From the NCBI GenBank assembly GCA_017444485.1, contig JAFSWM010000084.1:1-64000 (forward strand): a stretch of DNA of 64,000 bases, written 5' to 3'. Position numbers and translations under genes: made by a program. Below are positions 51,523 to 60,538 of the stretch, one piece after another (the stretch's first letter is position 1; each line of letters opens with the position of its first letter). The notes under the pieces were generated by a model, which saw nothing but the letters and a program-made list of their open reading frames with translations, was not told where the DNA came from and did no database searches. The DNA is from Bacteroidaceae bacterium. Its GTDB lineage: Bacteria > Bacteroidota > Bacteroidia > Bacteroidales > Bacteroidaceae.

Positions 51523-54180
51523 TCAATCCTTGACAACATGCACGTCGCGCTGGGGGAAGGGGATTACGATGTGGTTGCGGTTGAGTGTGTCGTAAATCAC
51601 TTCTTTGGCCTTGTAAGTGAATGCGATTTTTTCTCCCACAAGCACCCAGTAGGCCACAATCAGATCCACGCTACTCTCGCCGAAATCGGCCAGCAGTACG
51701 CTGAATCCTTTTTCCTCGTCGATAACAGTGTGTCCGAAGCGGTCCTTGCGTTGTAGTTTCTGCAACTCTTCGGTGAGGGCGTTGCGCACGGTGCTGATGT
51801 CTGTGCCATAAGCCACACCGACGGGTATCTTTACGAGTTCGTAGCCGTGGTTGCGTGTGAGGTTCTTGAAGTTTTTTCCGAAGAGGCTGCTATTCAGAAT
51901 GGCCATCACAGCCCCGTCGAGCGTGATTATCTGTGTGCTCTGGTAGGTGATGCTCTCCACTTTTCCCTGCACGCCGTCGCATTCGATGTAGTCGCCCACT
52001 CTGATGCGCCCTGCCATGAGGCTCACGCCGTAGAAGAAGTTGTTGAGCAGGTCTTTCATGGCGAATCCGATACCCGTGGCCAGTCCAGCGGTGATGATGC
52101 TGATGCCCGATTTGGGGATGTTGAGCAACACTGTGGCGGCAATGGCGTAGATGCCCCAAACGAGGATGCTCGTCAGGTTGAACACCAAGGTCAGGTTGAT
52201 TTCGTTGGTGCGCACAAGTTTGCCGCCGTTTTTGCGGATGGCGTTCTTCAGGCGGAAATGGCGATAGAGTGCTTTGATGATCCGGTTCAGGTAGTTGAAC
52301 ACGAAGAACGCGGCGGCCACTACCACTAGTTTGAAGAGCGATACGGAAATCACACCTGGAACGTTGAGGAAGGGGTGGAAGAACACCTTCATGCACGTTT
52401 CGCTCAAGTCAAACACATCGCTGGCCAGATAGAAGCAGTAGAGTACGCTGAACACGCTGGCCACGGGTACTATTACTTGGCGGAGGAAGTCGGACCACCA
52501 TGTCACCGTAACGATTTGTCCGCGTTGAGCCACATAGAGTGCTTTGTGGCGTGCACGATAGGCTTTTGTACGCCGTTTGACACTGCTGTTGTAATACATA
52601 CCGAGCAGGTCGTAGATGCAGGTGATGGTCTGAATGGCGGTGAGTTGGAAGAGCCACCAGATAAGCACCTGCACGGAGAACAGCACATAGCCGGCCCATG
52701 CCAGCACACAGGATATGGCCATCACGAGTAGGGACACCCATGTATAGAAGATGTCGCTGCGCGGTATGTTGTCGTTGTGCTTGCGGATGACGGCCCACTG
52801 CCACAGGGTGAAGGCCAGCAGGATGGGCGGGAAGAGCAGCGTCACCAGGTAGTTGGGGATAAAGATGATGCGGAAGGTGATGCTGATAAGCCCCATGAGA
52901 ATGATGGGCATATAGATACGGTATCCGCTCTTCATCTGTGTGCCGTCAAGACGAATGAGCAGGGAGATGCAGATGGCCAGGAGCATCCATGCAAACTCCA
53001 CGAGCAGTCCGGTGGCCATTACGAGGAAGTCGTGGTACATGAAGTGCTGGGCCAGCATGATGCTCAGGGCGAATATCAGCACGCCAGCCGACACGATGAT
53101 CGCCCCTTTGCGTTCGCTCACGCGGCTGTCTTTCAATGCGGGGACGAATCTCAACAGCGGGCGCACGATGAGGTTGCTCAGCACGGTGGCAACGAAGAGG
53201 TAGAACAGGATGAATAGCCCGAAACCATAAACCACGGGTCCGCGCCACTCGGAGTGGGCTTCGCGATAGCCTTCGTCGCTGTATTTGTCGTTCATGTCCT
53301 GCCGGGCCCGCAAAATGGCATGAGGCAGGTCGGCCAGCGTGGCGAAATAAGATTGCTCGCCGTTCTTGAAGATATTCTGTTGTATCTCTCGGTAGCGCGT
53401 TGAAGCGTAGTCGTAGAGGTCTTTTAGGCTCTTAGATATTTCTTTGTAGTGCTCGTTGTCTTGCTCTACCTTGGCGCGCATCTGCTGCATGTTTTCCAGC
53501 AGTGTTTCGGCGAAGTGCACGCATTCGGCGCGGTCTTGTATGCCTTGTTCATTGAGTTGTAGTGGGTGGCGCGGGGTGTCATCGCCTTTGTCCTTGCCTT
53601 TCCCTGCCTTCTGTGGGACAGCGGGTGGTTGGACCGCGGGGAGTATCTTGCCCAGGGCGCTTCCGCCCTTTGCCGTTTCATTTTGCGGCGGTTCGGGCAG
53701 TGCGGTGGCCAGGCTGTCGATGGGAAGCAGGGAGTCAATGACCTGTATGACCGTCTGGCTGTCCTGCTTCATGGCGGGCGGCAGCCCCTTCAGCGTGGCG
53801 ATGAGTCCCTCGTAGCGTTTGATTTCCGTGTCTATGCGGTTCAGAATGCGGTCGTAGGGCATCCGCTTCTCATTAAATTCGCGATAGAGTTCCGTGGCCT
53901 GTCCGCAGGCAAAGGTAAGGTCGAAGGTGTAGTTCTGCTTTTGGCTGTAGAGCATCAGGGAGATTTGGCTGGAGCGTTCCATGATGCTCACCAACTCCTT
54001 GTGCTGTGCAGCGGTGGTCGCTTCCAGTCGCGTCATAAGCACCTGCTGGTCTTCGTAGGCTTTTTGCAGTTCCACGCGAAGCACTTTCAGCGTGGTCTGC
54101 AGGTCGCGCTCTTTCAGCACACCATAGGCAGCGAAGGGCAACAAGATCAGGAGCGACAAGAGTAGCGCCCCCTTTTTCAT
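51523..54180 (-). CDS. Large MscS-family mechanosensitive channel
   Basis: 885 aa. A signal peptide ([17 protein letters not shown]) precedes a periplasmic coiled-coil domain with a Pro/Lys-rich linker near residues 180-215, then about ten membrane helices. The last helices match the MscS pore ([20 protein letters not shown]), followed by the beta domain [20 protein letters not shown] and a cytoplasmic tail. It resembles MscK/YbdG-size members. It opens under hypo-osmotic stress to protect the cell. Confidence 0.9.
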   Translation of the reverse strand: MKKGALLLSLLILLPFAAYGVLKERDLQTTLKVLRVELQKAYEDQQVLMTRLEATTAAQHKELVSIMERSSQISLMLYSQKQNYTFDLTFACGQATELYREFNEKRMPYDRILNRIDTEIKRYEGLIATLKGLPPAMKQDSQTVIQVIDSLLPIDSLATALPEPPQNETAKGGSALGKILPAVQPPAVPQKAGKGKDKGDDTPRHPLQLNEQGIQDRAECVHFAETLLENMQQMRAKVEQDNEHYKEISKSLKDLYDYASTRYREIQQNIFKNGEQSYFATLADLPHAILRARQDMNDKYSDEGYREAHSEWRGPVVYGFGLFILFYLFVATVLSNLIVRPLLRFVPALKDSRVSERKGAIIVSAGVLIFALSIMLAQHFMYHDFLVMATGLLVEFAWMLLAICISLLIRLDGTQMKSGYRIYMPIILMGLISITFRIIFIPNYLVTLLFPPILLAFTLWQWAVIRKHNDNIPRSDIFYTWVSLLVMAISCVLAWAGYVLFSVQVLIWWLFQLTAIQTITCIYDLLGMYYNSSVKRRTKAYRARHKALYVAQRGQIVTVTWWSDFLRQVIVPVASVFSVLYCFYLASDVFDLSETCMKVFFHPFLNVPGVISVSLFKLVVVAAAFFVFNYLNRIIKALYRHFRLKNAIRKNGGKLVRTNEINLTLVFNLTSILVWGIYAIAATVLLNIPKSGISIITAGLATGIGFAMKDLLNNFFYGVSLMAGRIRVGDYIECDGVQGKVESITYQSTQIITLDGAVMAILNSSLFGKNFKNLTRNHGYELVKIPVGVAYGTDISTVRNALTEELQKLQRKDRFGHTVIDEEKGFSVLLADFGESSVDLIVAYWVLVGEKIAFTYKAKEVIYDTLNRNHIVIPFPQRDVHVVKD

Positions 54181-54212
54181 TGAGCAATGAACTTTGAACA
54201 TTTACCTTTCTT

Positions 54213-54311
54213 TTATTGAACATTTACCATTGACCATTGAACATTCGCAAAACCATATGTCACCGGTATTGTCACCGGTCAATGTTCAATGTTCAATGGT
54301 CAACGTTCAAT
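54213..54311. repeat. Family B heptamer hairpin element (copy 9)
   Basis: Left arm ATTGAACATTTACCATTGAC, core TTCGCAAAACCATATGTCAC plus CGGTATTGTCACCGG, right arm TCAATGTTCAATGTTCAATG. It is 24 bp 3' of the metG stop. Confidence 0.8.
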
Positions 54312-54334
54312 GAAGAGAGTGGCCAATGAATCTG

Positions 54335-56374
54335 TTAGCCCACGGTGCTACCAGGGTGTGTCTCCCGCTCGGTGGTGATGACGCTCAGCGCACCATCGTG
54401 GGCTTGGGCAGAAAGTATCATGCCTTGGCTTTCAATGCCGCGCAGTTTGCGGGGCGGCAGGTTGGCGATGAAACACACGGTCTTGCCCACCAGTTCTTCG
54501 GGCTGATAGTGCTGTGCGATGCCGCTCACGATGGTGCGTGGTGTGTCGCTGCCGTCGTCGAGGGTGAAGCAGAGCAGTTTGTCGGCCTTTTTCACCTTTT
54601 CGCATGCGGTGACCACGGCGGTGCGGATGTCAAGTTTCTCAAAATCCTCAAAGGCGATGTCGGGCTTCACGGGGTCGGGCTTCCACGCTGCAGCCTCATT
54701 TTTTGCCTTCATGTCAAGGAGTTTCTGCACCTGGGCCTCTACGACGCAGTCTTCGATTTTTTCGAAGAGCAGTTCGGGCGTACCCAGTTGGGTGCCAGCA
54801 GCGAGCAGGTCGGTGGTGCCGAGGCGGTGCCATTCGGCCTTTTCCATACCGAGCATGTCGCGTAGTTTTTTTGACGAGAAGGGCAGGAACGGCTCGAAGG
54901 CGATACTCAGATTCGCCACCAGTTGCAACGAGAGGTTGAGAATGGTCTTGACGCGCTCCGGGTCGGTCTTTACCACTTTCCAGGGCTCGCTGTCGGCAAG
55001 ATACTTGTTGCCGATGCGCGCCAGGTTCATGGCTTCTTTGAGTGCGTCGCGGAAGCGGAATCCCTCGATGAGTCGCTCCACTTCGGCTTTCACACCTTGG
55101 AATTCCGAAATCACTTGTTTGTCGGCCTCGGTGAGTTCACCGAGGGCAGGGACCCTCCCGTCGTAGTATTTGTGGGTGAGTACCAGTGCGCGGTTCACGA
55201 AATTGCCATACACGGCCACGAGTTCGTTGTTGTTGCGTGCCTGAAAGTCGCGCCAGGTGAAGTTGTTGTCCTTCGTCTCGGGTGCGTTGGCGGTGAGGAC
55301 ATAGCGCAGCACGTCTTGCTTTCCAGGGAGTTCCTTGAGGTATTCATCGAGCCACACGGCCCATCCGCGCGAGGTGCTGATCTTGTCGTCTTCAAGGTTC
55401 AGGAACTCGTTGGAAGGCACGTTGTCAGGGAGGATGTAACTGCCTTCGGCCTTGAGCATGGCGGGGAAGACGATGCAGTGGAACACGATGTTGTCTTTGC
55501 CGATGAAGTGCACGAGGCGTGTGTCGTCAGACTTCCACCAGGTCTCCCACGTGTCGGGCAGCAGTTCGCGGGTGTTGGAGATGTAGCCTATGGGTGCGTC
55601 GAACCATACATACAGCACCTTTCCCTCCGCCCCTGGGGCGGGAACGGGTATGCCCCAGTCCAAATCACGGGTTACGGCGCGCGGACGCAGTTCCATGTCG
55701 AGCCACGACTTGCACTGCCCATACACGTTGCTGCGCCATTCCTTGTGGTCTTCGAGTATCCATTTTGAGAGCCACTCCTGGTGTTTGTCAAGTGGCAGGA
55801 ACCAGTGTTTCGTCTTTTTCAGCACGGGGCGGCTGCCGCTGATGGCGCTTTCGGGGTTGATGAGTTCGGTGGGCGAGAGGTCGCGCCCGCATTTCTCACA
55901 CTGGTCGCCATAGGCTTTGGGGTTGTGGCAGTGGGGGCATTCACCAGTGATATAGCGGTCGGCGAGGAATGTTTTTGCCTCCTCGTCATAATACTGCTCG
56001 CTCTCCTGTTCCACAAACTCGCCCTTGTCGTATAGCGTGCGGAAAAATTCGGAGGCCGTGCGGTGGTGTGTCTCGCTGGTGGTGCGACTGTATATGTCGA
56101 AACTGATGCCAAACTCGGCGAAACTATCCTTGATGATACGGTGATAGCGGTCCACCACCTGCTGGGGCGTGATGCCCTCTTTGCGGGCACGGATGGTGAT
56201 GGGTACGCCGTGTTCGTCGGAGCCGCAGACGAAGAGTGCGGGGCGTCCCTGCAGGCGCAAGTAGCGCACATAGATGTCAGCCGGTACATATACGCCAGCA
56301 AGGTGTCCGATGTGCACACCGCCGTTGGCATAGGGCAGGGCGGCGGTGACAAGGGTGCGTTTGAAGTCTTTCAT
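54335..56374 (-). CDS. metG: Methionyl-tRNA synthetase
   Basis: 679 aa class I synthetase. HIGH motif in [11 protein letters not shown] (residues 17-27), zinc module [18 protein letters not shown] near 145-162, KMSKS variant [11 protein letters not shown] near 335, an anticodon-binding helical domain, and a C-terminal EMAP/Trbp111-like tRNA-binding domain from about 570 ([20 protein letters not shown]). Full length. Confidence 0.97.
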   Translation of the reverse strand: MKDFKRTLVTAALPYANGGVHIGHLAGVYVPADIYVRYLRLQGRPALFVCGSDEHGVPITIRARKEGITPQQVVDRYHRIIKDSFAEFGISFDIYSRTTSETHHRTASEFFRTLYDKGEFVEQESEQYYDEEAKTFLADRYITGECPHCHNPKAYGDQCEKCGRDLSPTELINPESAISGSRPVLKKTKHWFLPLDKHQEWLSKWILEDHKEWRSNVYGQCKSWLDMELRPRAVTRDLDWGIPVPAPGAEGKVLYVWFDAPIGYISNTRELLPDTWETWWKSDDTRLVHFIGKDNIVFHCIVFPAMLKAEGSYILPDNVPSNEFLNLEDDKISTSRGWAVWLDEYLKELPGKQDVLRYVLTANAPETKDNNFTWRDFQARNNNELVAVYGNFVNRALVLTHKYYDGRVPALGELTEADKQVISEFQGVKAEVERLIEGFRFRDALKEAMNLARIGNKYLADSEPWKVVKTDPERVKTILNLSLQLVANLSIAFEPFLPFSSKKLRDMLGMEKAEWHRLGTTDLLAAGTQLGTPELLFEKIEDCVVEAQVQKLLDMKAKNEAAAWKPDPVKPDIAFEDFEKLDIRTAVVTACEKVKKADKLLCFTLDDGSDTPRTIVSGIAQHYQPEELVGKTVCFIANLPPRKLRGIESQGMILSAQAHDGALSVITTERETHPGSTVG

Positions 56375-56399
56375 ATGGGGTGCGTTTCTTTTTGTGGCG

Positions 56400-56407
56400 C
56401 AAAATTA
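56400..56407 (-). promoter_or_regulatory. -7 promoter element for metG
   Basis: TAATTTTG on the minus strand fits TAnnTTTG, 25 bp before the metG ATG. No clear -33 box. Confidence 0.45.
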
Positions 56408-56559
56408 GTGCATTATCCTTGAAAACCTGTGCCGGCCAGCGCTTTTTGAGACTACAAAGGGGCCTGTACAAGAAAAAGTGCCCTGCCGTTAGCGGGACAC
56501 TTCTCTAAGAAAATGCGAATGATGAGGCTGGCGCGACGTAGCGCAAGCGAGCCCCCTGA

Positions 56560-56650
56560 AACTATCTGCGTTGTAGTTTAAACTAGGTCCGTGTGACTTT
56601 AAAGTCACACGGATATAGTTTTGACGAAGTCCGTTGTAGTTTTTCGACGG
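56560..56650. repeat. Family C inverted repeat (copy 3)
   Basis: The central 26-bp perfect palindrome at 56588-56613 includes CGTGTGACTTTAAAGTCACA; AACTA/TAGTT extend it to 40 bp (56581-56620). TTGTAGTTTAAACTAGGTCC precedes it and a second CGAAGTCCGTTGTAGTTTTT follows. It is 17 bp 3' of the epimerase gene. The rest of 56375-56559 holds a weak stem-loop (56478-56502) and no gene. Confidence 0.88.
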
Positions 56651-56666
56651 GTGTTTTACGGCGGCT

Positions 56667-57560
56667 TCATATCTTCACGCTGAATCCGCCTTTCCACGTC
56701 TGGCCACCTTCTGCCTGTTGCACGAATGGTCTTTGTGAGAGTTCGCGGCTCTCGCCTTCGTTGTCGGGAAGTCCATACCAGGGTTCGAAGCATACAAACG
56801 GGCTGTTCACGCCTTGCATCTGCCACACGAGCCAGCAGGGTGCGTCGCTCTCCACAGTGGCCACATGACGTTTCTCCAGGTCGAGGAGTTCGATGGCCTG
56901 CACTTGCCCCTGCTCAAAGATAAGGGCTTCGTTGGCGAAGGTATCCACACAGAGTGGCACGAGGCCATCCTCTGTGGTGGCCACGGGGAAGCGACCGGGC
57001 TGTATGCATCCCTGCTCGCGAGCGCGGATGAGGTATAGTTCTTCTTCTGCTGGTTTGTCGGCAATCAGCCGCACATAGCCGTTCACGGCGCGTTCCTTGT
57101 CGAAGCCAGGAACCGCCAGGGCGGGGTGTCCGCCTATCTGGAAGAACAGAGATTCCGATTCGCGGTTCTCCACTTCAAAGTCTGCACGCAGACAGCCTGG
57201 AGTCACCTGATAGCGCACACGCAGCGTGTAGTCGAAGGGGAACCAGGCGCGTGTCTCGTCGGTGGGGGTGTATTCCAACGTCAGTGTGTCGTCGGTCTGG
57301 CCGGCTACGTTGAAGGTCTCCTCCTTGGCGAAGCCGTGCTTGGGCATGTGGTATTCCTTGCCTTGCAGGGTGTAGGTCTCGTTCCAGGGAGCGCCGGTAG
57401 CGGGGAACAGAATGGGGCCGCGACCGGTCCAATAGGGCGGCGTACCTTGCCAGTTGTATTCGCGCCCATCATCGGTGCGCAGGTTTTGTACTTCTGCGCC
57501 GAGGGCGGAGATGACGGCGCTGAGGCCGCCCGAGCGGATGGTGAATAGAGGTGCTTTCAT
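56667..57560 (-). CDS. Aldose 1-epimerase family protein
   Basis: 297 aa galactose mutarotase-like beta-sandwich. Conserved His residues in MPKHGFAKEETF and GGHPALAVPG, and the Glu in FVCFEPWYGLPD, correspond to the acid and base of mutarotases. This subgroup (YeaD/LACX-like) acts on hexose or hexose-6-phosphate anomers; the substrate is unresolved. Cytoplasmic, no signal peptide. Divergent from a small unknown gene. Confidence 0.9.
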   Translation of the reverse strand: MKAPLFTIRSGGLSAVISALGAEVQNLRTDDGREYNWQGTPPYWTGRGPILFPATGAPWNETYTLQGKEYHMPKHGFAKEETFNVAGQTDDTLTLEYTPTDETRAWFPFDYTLRVRYQVTPGCLRADFEVENRESESLFFQIGGHPALAVPGFDKERAVNGYVRLIADKPAEEELYLIRAREQGCIQPGRFPVATTEDGLVPLCVDTFANEALIFEQGQVQAIELLDLEKRHVATVESDAPCWLVWQMQGVNSPFVCFEPWYGLPDNEGESRELSQRPFVQQAEGGQTWKGGFSVKI

Positions 57561-57583
57561 TGTTTTTTAGTTTAGTACATCGG

Positions 57584-57591
57584 CAAAAGTA
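57584..57591 (-). promoter_or_regulatory. -7 promoter element for the epimerase gene
   Basis: TACTTTTG on the minus strand, 24 bp before the ATG at 57560. It faces a second TACTTTTG at 57605 on the plus strand. Confidence 0.5.
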
Positions 57592-57604
57592 GGCAAAAAG
57601 TGCG

Positions 57605-57612
57605 TACTTTTG
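57605..57612 (+). promoter_or_regulatory. -7 promoter element giving a near-leaderless transcript
   Basis: TACTTTTG fits TAnnTTTG and ends 6 bp before the ATG at 57619, so transcription would begin at or next to the start codon. Confidence 0.5.
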
Positions 57613-57618
57613 CGCGTT

Positions 57619-57885
57619 ATGCAGTCCGAAATAAACAATTTCGTCAGTTCCCTTGCAGCCTATGTCCGTGCCGCGCTGCCTCCTGGCGAGGATGCAGACT
57701 ACTGCCACGAGGCCGTGCAGATCGTTGACGCGCGCAACGGTCTTTTCCGTAGTGCGGGTATCCGGACCACTGACGAGGAACACGACATTTACGAACTCCG
57801 CAGCCTGTGTCGCCTCGACGAAGAAACCCTGGAACTTGTTCCCGATGAGGGGAGGCTACGTAGCCTGGCGCTGGGCTATTTCTGA
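57619..57885 (+). CDS. Small hypothetical protein
   Basis: 88 aa, acidic, not recognised. The sequence MQSEINNFVSSLAAYVRAAL is followed by DIYELRSLCRLDEETLELVP; it looks like a small folded cytoplasmic protein without a signal or membrane helix. The ATG at 57619 is chosen over a TTG 9 bp upstream because the -7 box overlaps that TTG. The divergent arrangement with the epimerase, its own promoter and conserved-looking codon use support a real gene. Confidence 0.65.
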   Translation: MQSEINNFVSSLAAYVRAALPPGEDADYCHEAVQIVDARNGLFRSAGIRTTDEEHDIYELRSLCRLDEETLELVPDEGRLRSLALGYF

Positions 57886-57958
57886 CGCGCTCTTCACCCA
57901 CCATCCGCTCTGTAACGGCCTTTATGCCATTCTTGAATAACGCCCTTCTCTTATATAT

Positions 57959-59551
57959 ATGAAACCTCGCGTACTTCTACTGCTGCTCCTACTGTTGCCA
58001 CTCTGCGCCTTCGGCCAGACAGGTCCGCTGACCACCTTCCGCCATGGCTATCAGCGCCCCTACAATCGCTTCTGCCCCTATTATCTCTACGACTGGGGAG
58101 AATGGAGCCCCACACGCACTCAGGCCGGATGCGTGGCATCTGCCATAGAAATGGCTATGAGCCATTACCGGCGCGACGTGGAGGTGCTGGACACCATACC
58201 CGGCTGGCAGACAAAGCACTATACCATCGACACCATTTGCCCAGGTGAAGTGTTTCACACAGCCGACATACGCGACAGCTACTCTGAGTCCGACGACAGT
58301 GCCACCACCCACACCGTGGCGCGCTTGATGTATCTTATTGCCGTGGCTGCGAAGATGAACTTCGGCCTGGAGGAGAGCGGTGCCAGCCTGCGGCGCATGG
58401 TCAACCCCATGCAGCGCGTCTTTGGCTATAAATACGTGCGCTACCTCAGCAGTTACGACTACACCACCGCCGATTGGCAGTCTATCCTTCGCCATGAGAT
58501 TGACGCTGGGCGCCCCGTGGTATATGCTGGCTACACACAGCACATGGGAGGCCATGCCTTCCTTATTGATGGCTACGACGACGTGGGACTCTTCCACATC
58601 AACTGGGGCTATGACGGCAGTTACAATGGCTGGTTCCGGCTGGACTGGCTCTCACATGCCGAGCCTGTCAGTGAGCCCACCGAGGCGGGGCAGTCCACAG
58701 GCTTCTTTTGCAACCATCAGGCCTTGCTCCTTTGCCCCGATGAGGTGGAGGACGAACTGCCTGCCGTGTATGAGAAAACCGGAAACGAACTGCGCATCGA
58801 CCGCGTGGAGTTTCTGGCACAGCCGCTCACCGAACGCTATACGCCGGTGCGCCTCACGGTTACAAGCCAGGCCGACGTGGAACTCACCACGGCCCTGGAG
58901 TTCTTCACCAACCTACCTGCCGACACCGCGCTTTTCGAACAGGGTGACTACAACGGCCTCACCGGAGTGACGCTCCAGCCTGACGAGACGCGCGAGGTGC
59001 TCCTCCACTTGCAGTTTGACGAAGCGGGCGAGCGAACCTTCCGCGCCAGCCCCGACGACAGCACCTTGCTTTGTGCTGTGCCCATAAGCATCGGTACGGC
59101 ACAGGCCGCCGAGATTTCCTACGGCGAGCCAACCCTCACGTTCCCCGAAACCGGAATGGTGCAAATTGTGCAACCCTATGCTGTGGGGATTGACGGTGGG
59201 CGAGCCGGCACACGCGTCACCTACGAAATCTATGACGCAACAGACGAGACGCGCTCCTACCCAACCCACTATTACCACCTCTATGCCGGTCCTGGCGAAG
59301 CCGTCTCCGACACCGTTACCTTCCAAAACTTGCAGCCCGGTCACACCTACACCTACCGCCTGCGCCATCCCTGGGAGATACGTCAGGAGGTGGCTTTCAC
59401 CATGCCAACCGACACGCTCACAGGTGTTTCCTTGGCGAAAGCCCAGCCCGCCGAACCCGCCCGTCGCTATGATATGCAAGGTAGGCCCGCCTCGTCGCGC
59501 CAACCACACGGGGTGATTATTGAGCGGGGTAGGAAAGTGCTACTGCGGTAA
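57959..59551 (+). CDS. C10 family cysteine protease (streptopain-like)
   Basis: 530 aa. A signal peptide (LLLLLLLLPLCAFGQ) leads directly into the mature-type C10 domain: catalytic Cys58 in TQAGCVASAIEMAMSHY and catalytic His near 198 in GGHAFLIDGYDD, with HINWGYDGSYNGWF. The roughly 100-residue inhibitory propeptide normally found between signal and catalytic domain is absent. A C-terminal extension of about 280 residues has Ig-like strands and ends YDMQGRPASS...GVIIERGRKVLLR, similar to type IX-like sorting tails. Predicted secreted protease. Confidence 0.88.
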   Translation: MKPRVLLLLLLLLPLCAFGQTGPLTTFRHGYQRPYNRFCPYYLYDWGEWSPTRTQAGCVASAIEMAMSHYRRDVEVLDTIPGWQTKHYTIDTICPGEVFHTADIRDSYSESDDSATTHTVARLMYLIAVAAKMNFGLEESGASLRRMVNPMQRVFGYKYVRYLSSYDYTTADWQSILRHEIDAGRPVVYAGYTQHMGGHAFLIDGYDDVGLFHINWGYDGSYNGWFRLDWLSHAEPVSEPTEAGQSTGFFCNHQALLLCPDEVEDELPAVYEKTGNELRIDRVEFLAQPLTERYTPVRLTVTSQADVELTTALEFFTNLPADTALFEQGDYNGLTGVTLQPDETREVLLHLQFDEAGERTFRASPDDSTLLCAVPISIGTAQAAEISYGEPTLTFPETGMVQIVQPYAVGIDGGRAGTRVTYEIYDATDETRSYPTHYYHLYAGPGEAVSDTVTFQNLQPGHTYTYRLRHPWEIRQEVAFTMPTDTLTGVSLAKAQPAEPARRYDMQGRPASSRQPHGVIIERGRKVLLR

Positions 59552-59583
59552 GCCACCTCTATCCGAACCCATCTTCAAACACC

Positions 59584-59622
59584 AAGCGGGACGCACCTTA
59601 ATGACAGATGCGCCCCGCTTTT
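59584..59622. terminator. Terminator between the C10 protease and lipoprotein genes
   Basis: AAGCGGGACGCA (59584-59595) pairs with TGCGCCCCGCTT (59609-59620) with one mismatch, followed by TTTT on the plus strand. The genes on either side converge. Confidence 0.75.
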
Positions 59623-59645
59623 ATGCGAAGAGAATTGTGGCAGGT

Positions 59646-60164
59646 TTATTTGAATGCCACGCTCTTGATGATGCTCTGCAGCACAGGCTCAAAGTCGGCT
59701 TCCTTGCCCTCGGGGAATTTCAGGCTGCCAGCCACGCCGATCTTATCTTCCTTCATCACTACGAAGTGCATCTCCGTCTTGCCTTCTGCCACAGATTTGA
59801 TGGTGAGCACTTTGCCATCGATGTTGGGGTCCTCGACCTTGGCACCAGAGGCTTCCTTCATGCCCTTCCAGTTGTTGGCATAAACGTTGAGTTCAGCCAC
59901 AGCAGGCCCCATGTCGTTGTAGGTGGCATCGAGCGAAACGCCATCCTCGGACGAGGCATTGAGAGTACCCTCGGAGGCAAAGGTTTCCTTCCACTCTTTG
60001 GGATAAACAAGGCTGAAGTTCTGACCCTCGAACTTGTTGCCGTCTTGCACGGCTTCAGCGGCTTCAGCGCCGCCCTCAGCAGTGGCTTCCTGGCCTTTAC
60101 TGCCGCATGCTACCGTCAAGAGCGCAGCCAGCGCGAAGACGGCGAAGAATGAAAACTTCTTCAT
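59646..60164 (-). CDS. Small lipoprotein, PsbP/DUF1795-like
   Basis: 172 aa. Start MKKFSFFAVFALAALLTVAC with lipobox LTVAC, an Ala/Glu-rich linker (GQEATAEGGAEAAEAVQDGN) and a globular domain of about 130 residues starting FEGQNFSLVYPKEWKETF, which resembles the PsbP-like fold of small bacterial lipoproteins. No specific role. The start was chosen for the signal sequence; a TATATTTG -7 box lies upstream. Confidence 0.72.
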   Translation of the reverse strand: MKKFSFFAVFALAALLTVACGSKGQEATAEGGAEAAEAVQDGNKFEGQNFSLVYPKEWKETFASEGTLNASSEDGVSLDATYNDMGPAVAELNVYANNWKGMKEASGAKVEDPNIDGKVLTIKSVAEGKTEMHFVVMKEDKIGVAGSLKFPEGKEADFEPVLQSIIKSVAFK

Positions 60165-60538
60165 GGTTTGTGAAGATTTAGGTTGGTGAAAAAATGTACG
60201 GAACACGTGCCCTATTAATGGCGTGCGCCGTATTGTCGTGGCAAATATAAGCAAAAATATCAAAGCGCAACGTCGGTGTGAACTGATTATCTGCGAAAAG
60301 CAAGGTGCTTGTCGGCAAGTTTGTCTCCGAATGCGAGAAAAAGCATGCGCTCTTAGAAGTTAGGAATGGCCTCTTTTGCACGGTCTGTTGTCAGCAAATT
60401 AGTGCCGACCAGCGCGGTCCTGCCGTCGGCATCACCAGCCTTGTGCGCGCGCAGACGCGTGTTTTAATAAGGTGAGGCTTGTAGTTTTTGGCGTTTTGTA
60501 GTACTTTCGCGCCGTAATAAAGCACCTATTGGCGCAAC
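60165..60538. other. Divergent intergenic region between lipoprotein and parE genes
   Basis: 374 bp without a gene. It contains the -7 box of the lipoprotein (TATATTTG, minus strand, 60242-60249) and a weaker -7 box for parE (TACTTTCG, plus strand, 60502-60509). I see no RNA gene or repeat family member. Confidence 0.5.
60242..60249 (-). promoter_or_regulatory. -7 promoter element of the lipoprotein gene
   Basis: TATATTTG on the minus strand with a TTG about 18 bp upstream; the leader is about 70 nt. Confidence 0.55.

Noticed and set aside
56478..56502. Stem-loop AGTGCCC/GGGACACT as a terminator
   Set aside because: The stem has a bulge, and it lies upstream of metG rather than at a gene end; too weak to call.
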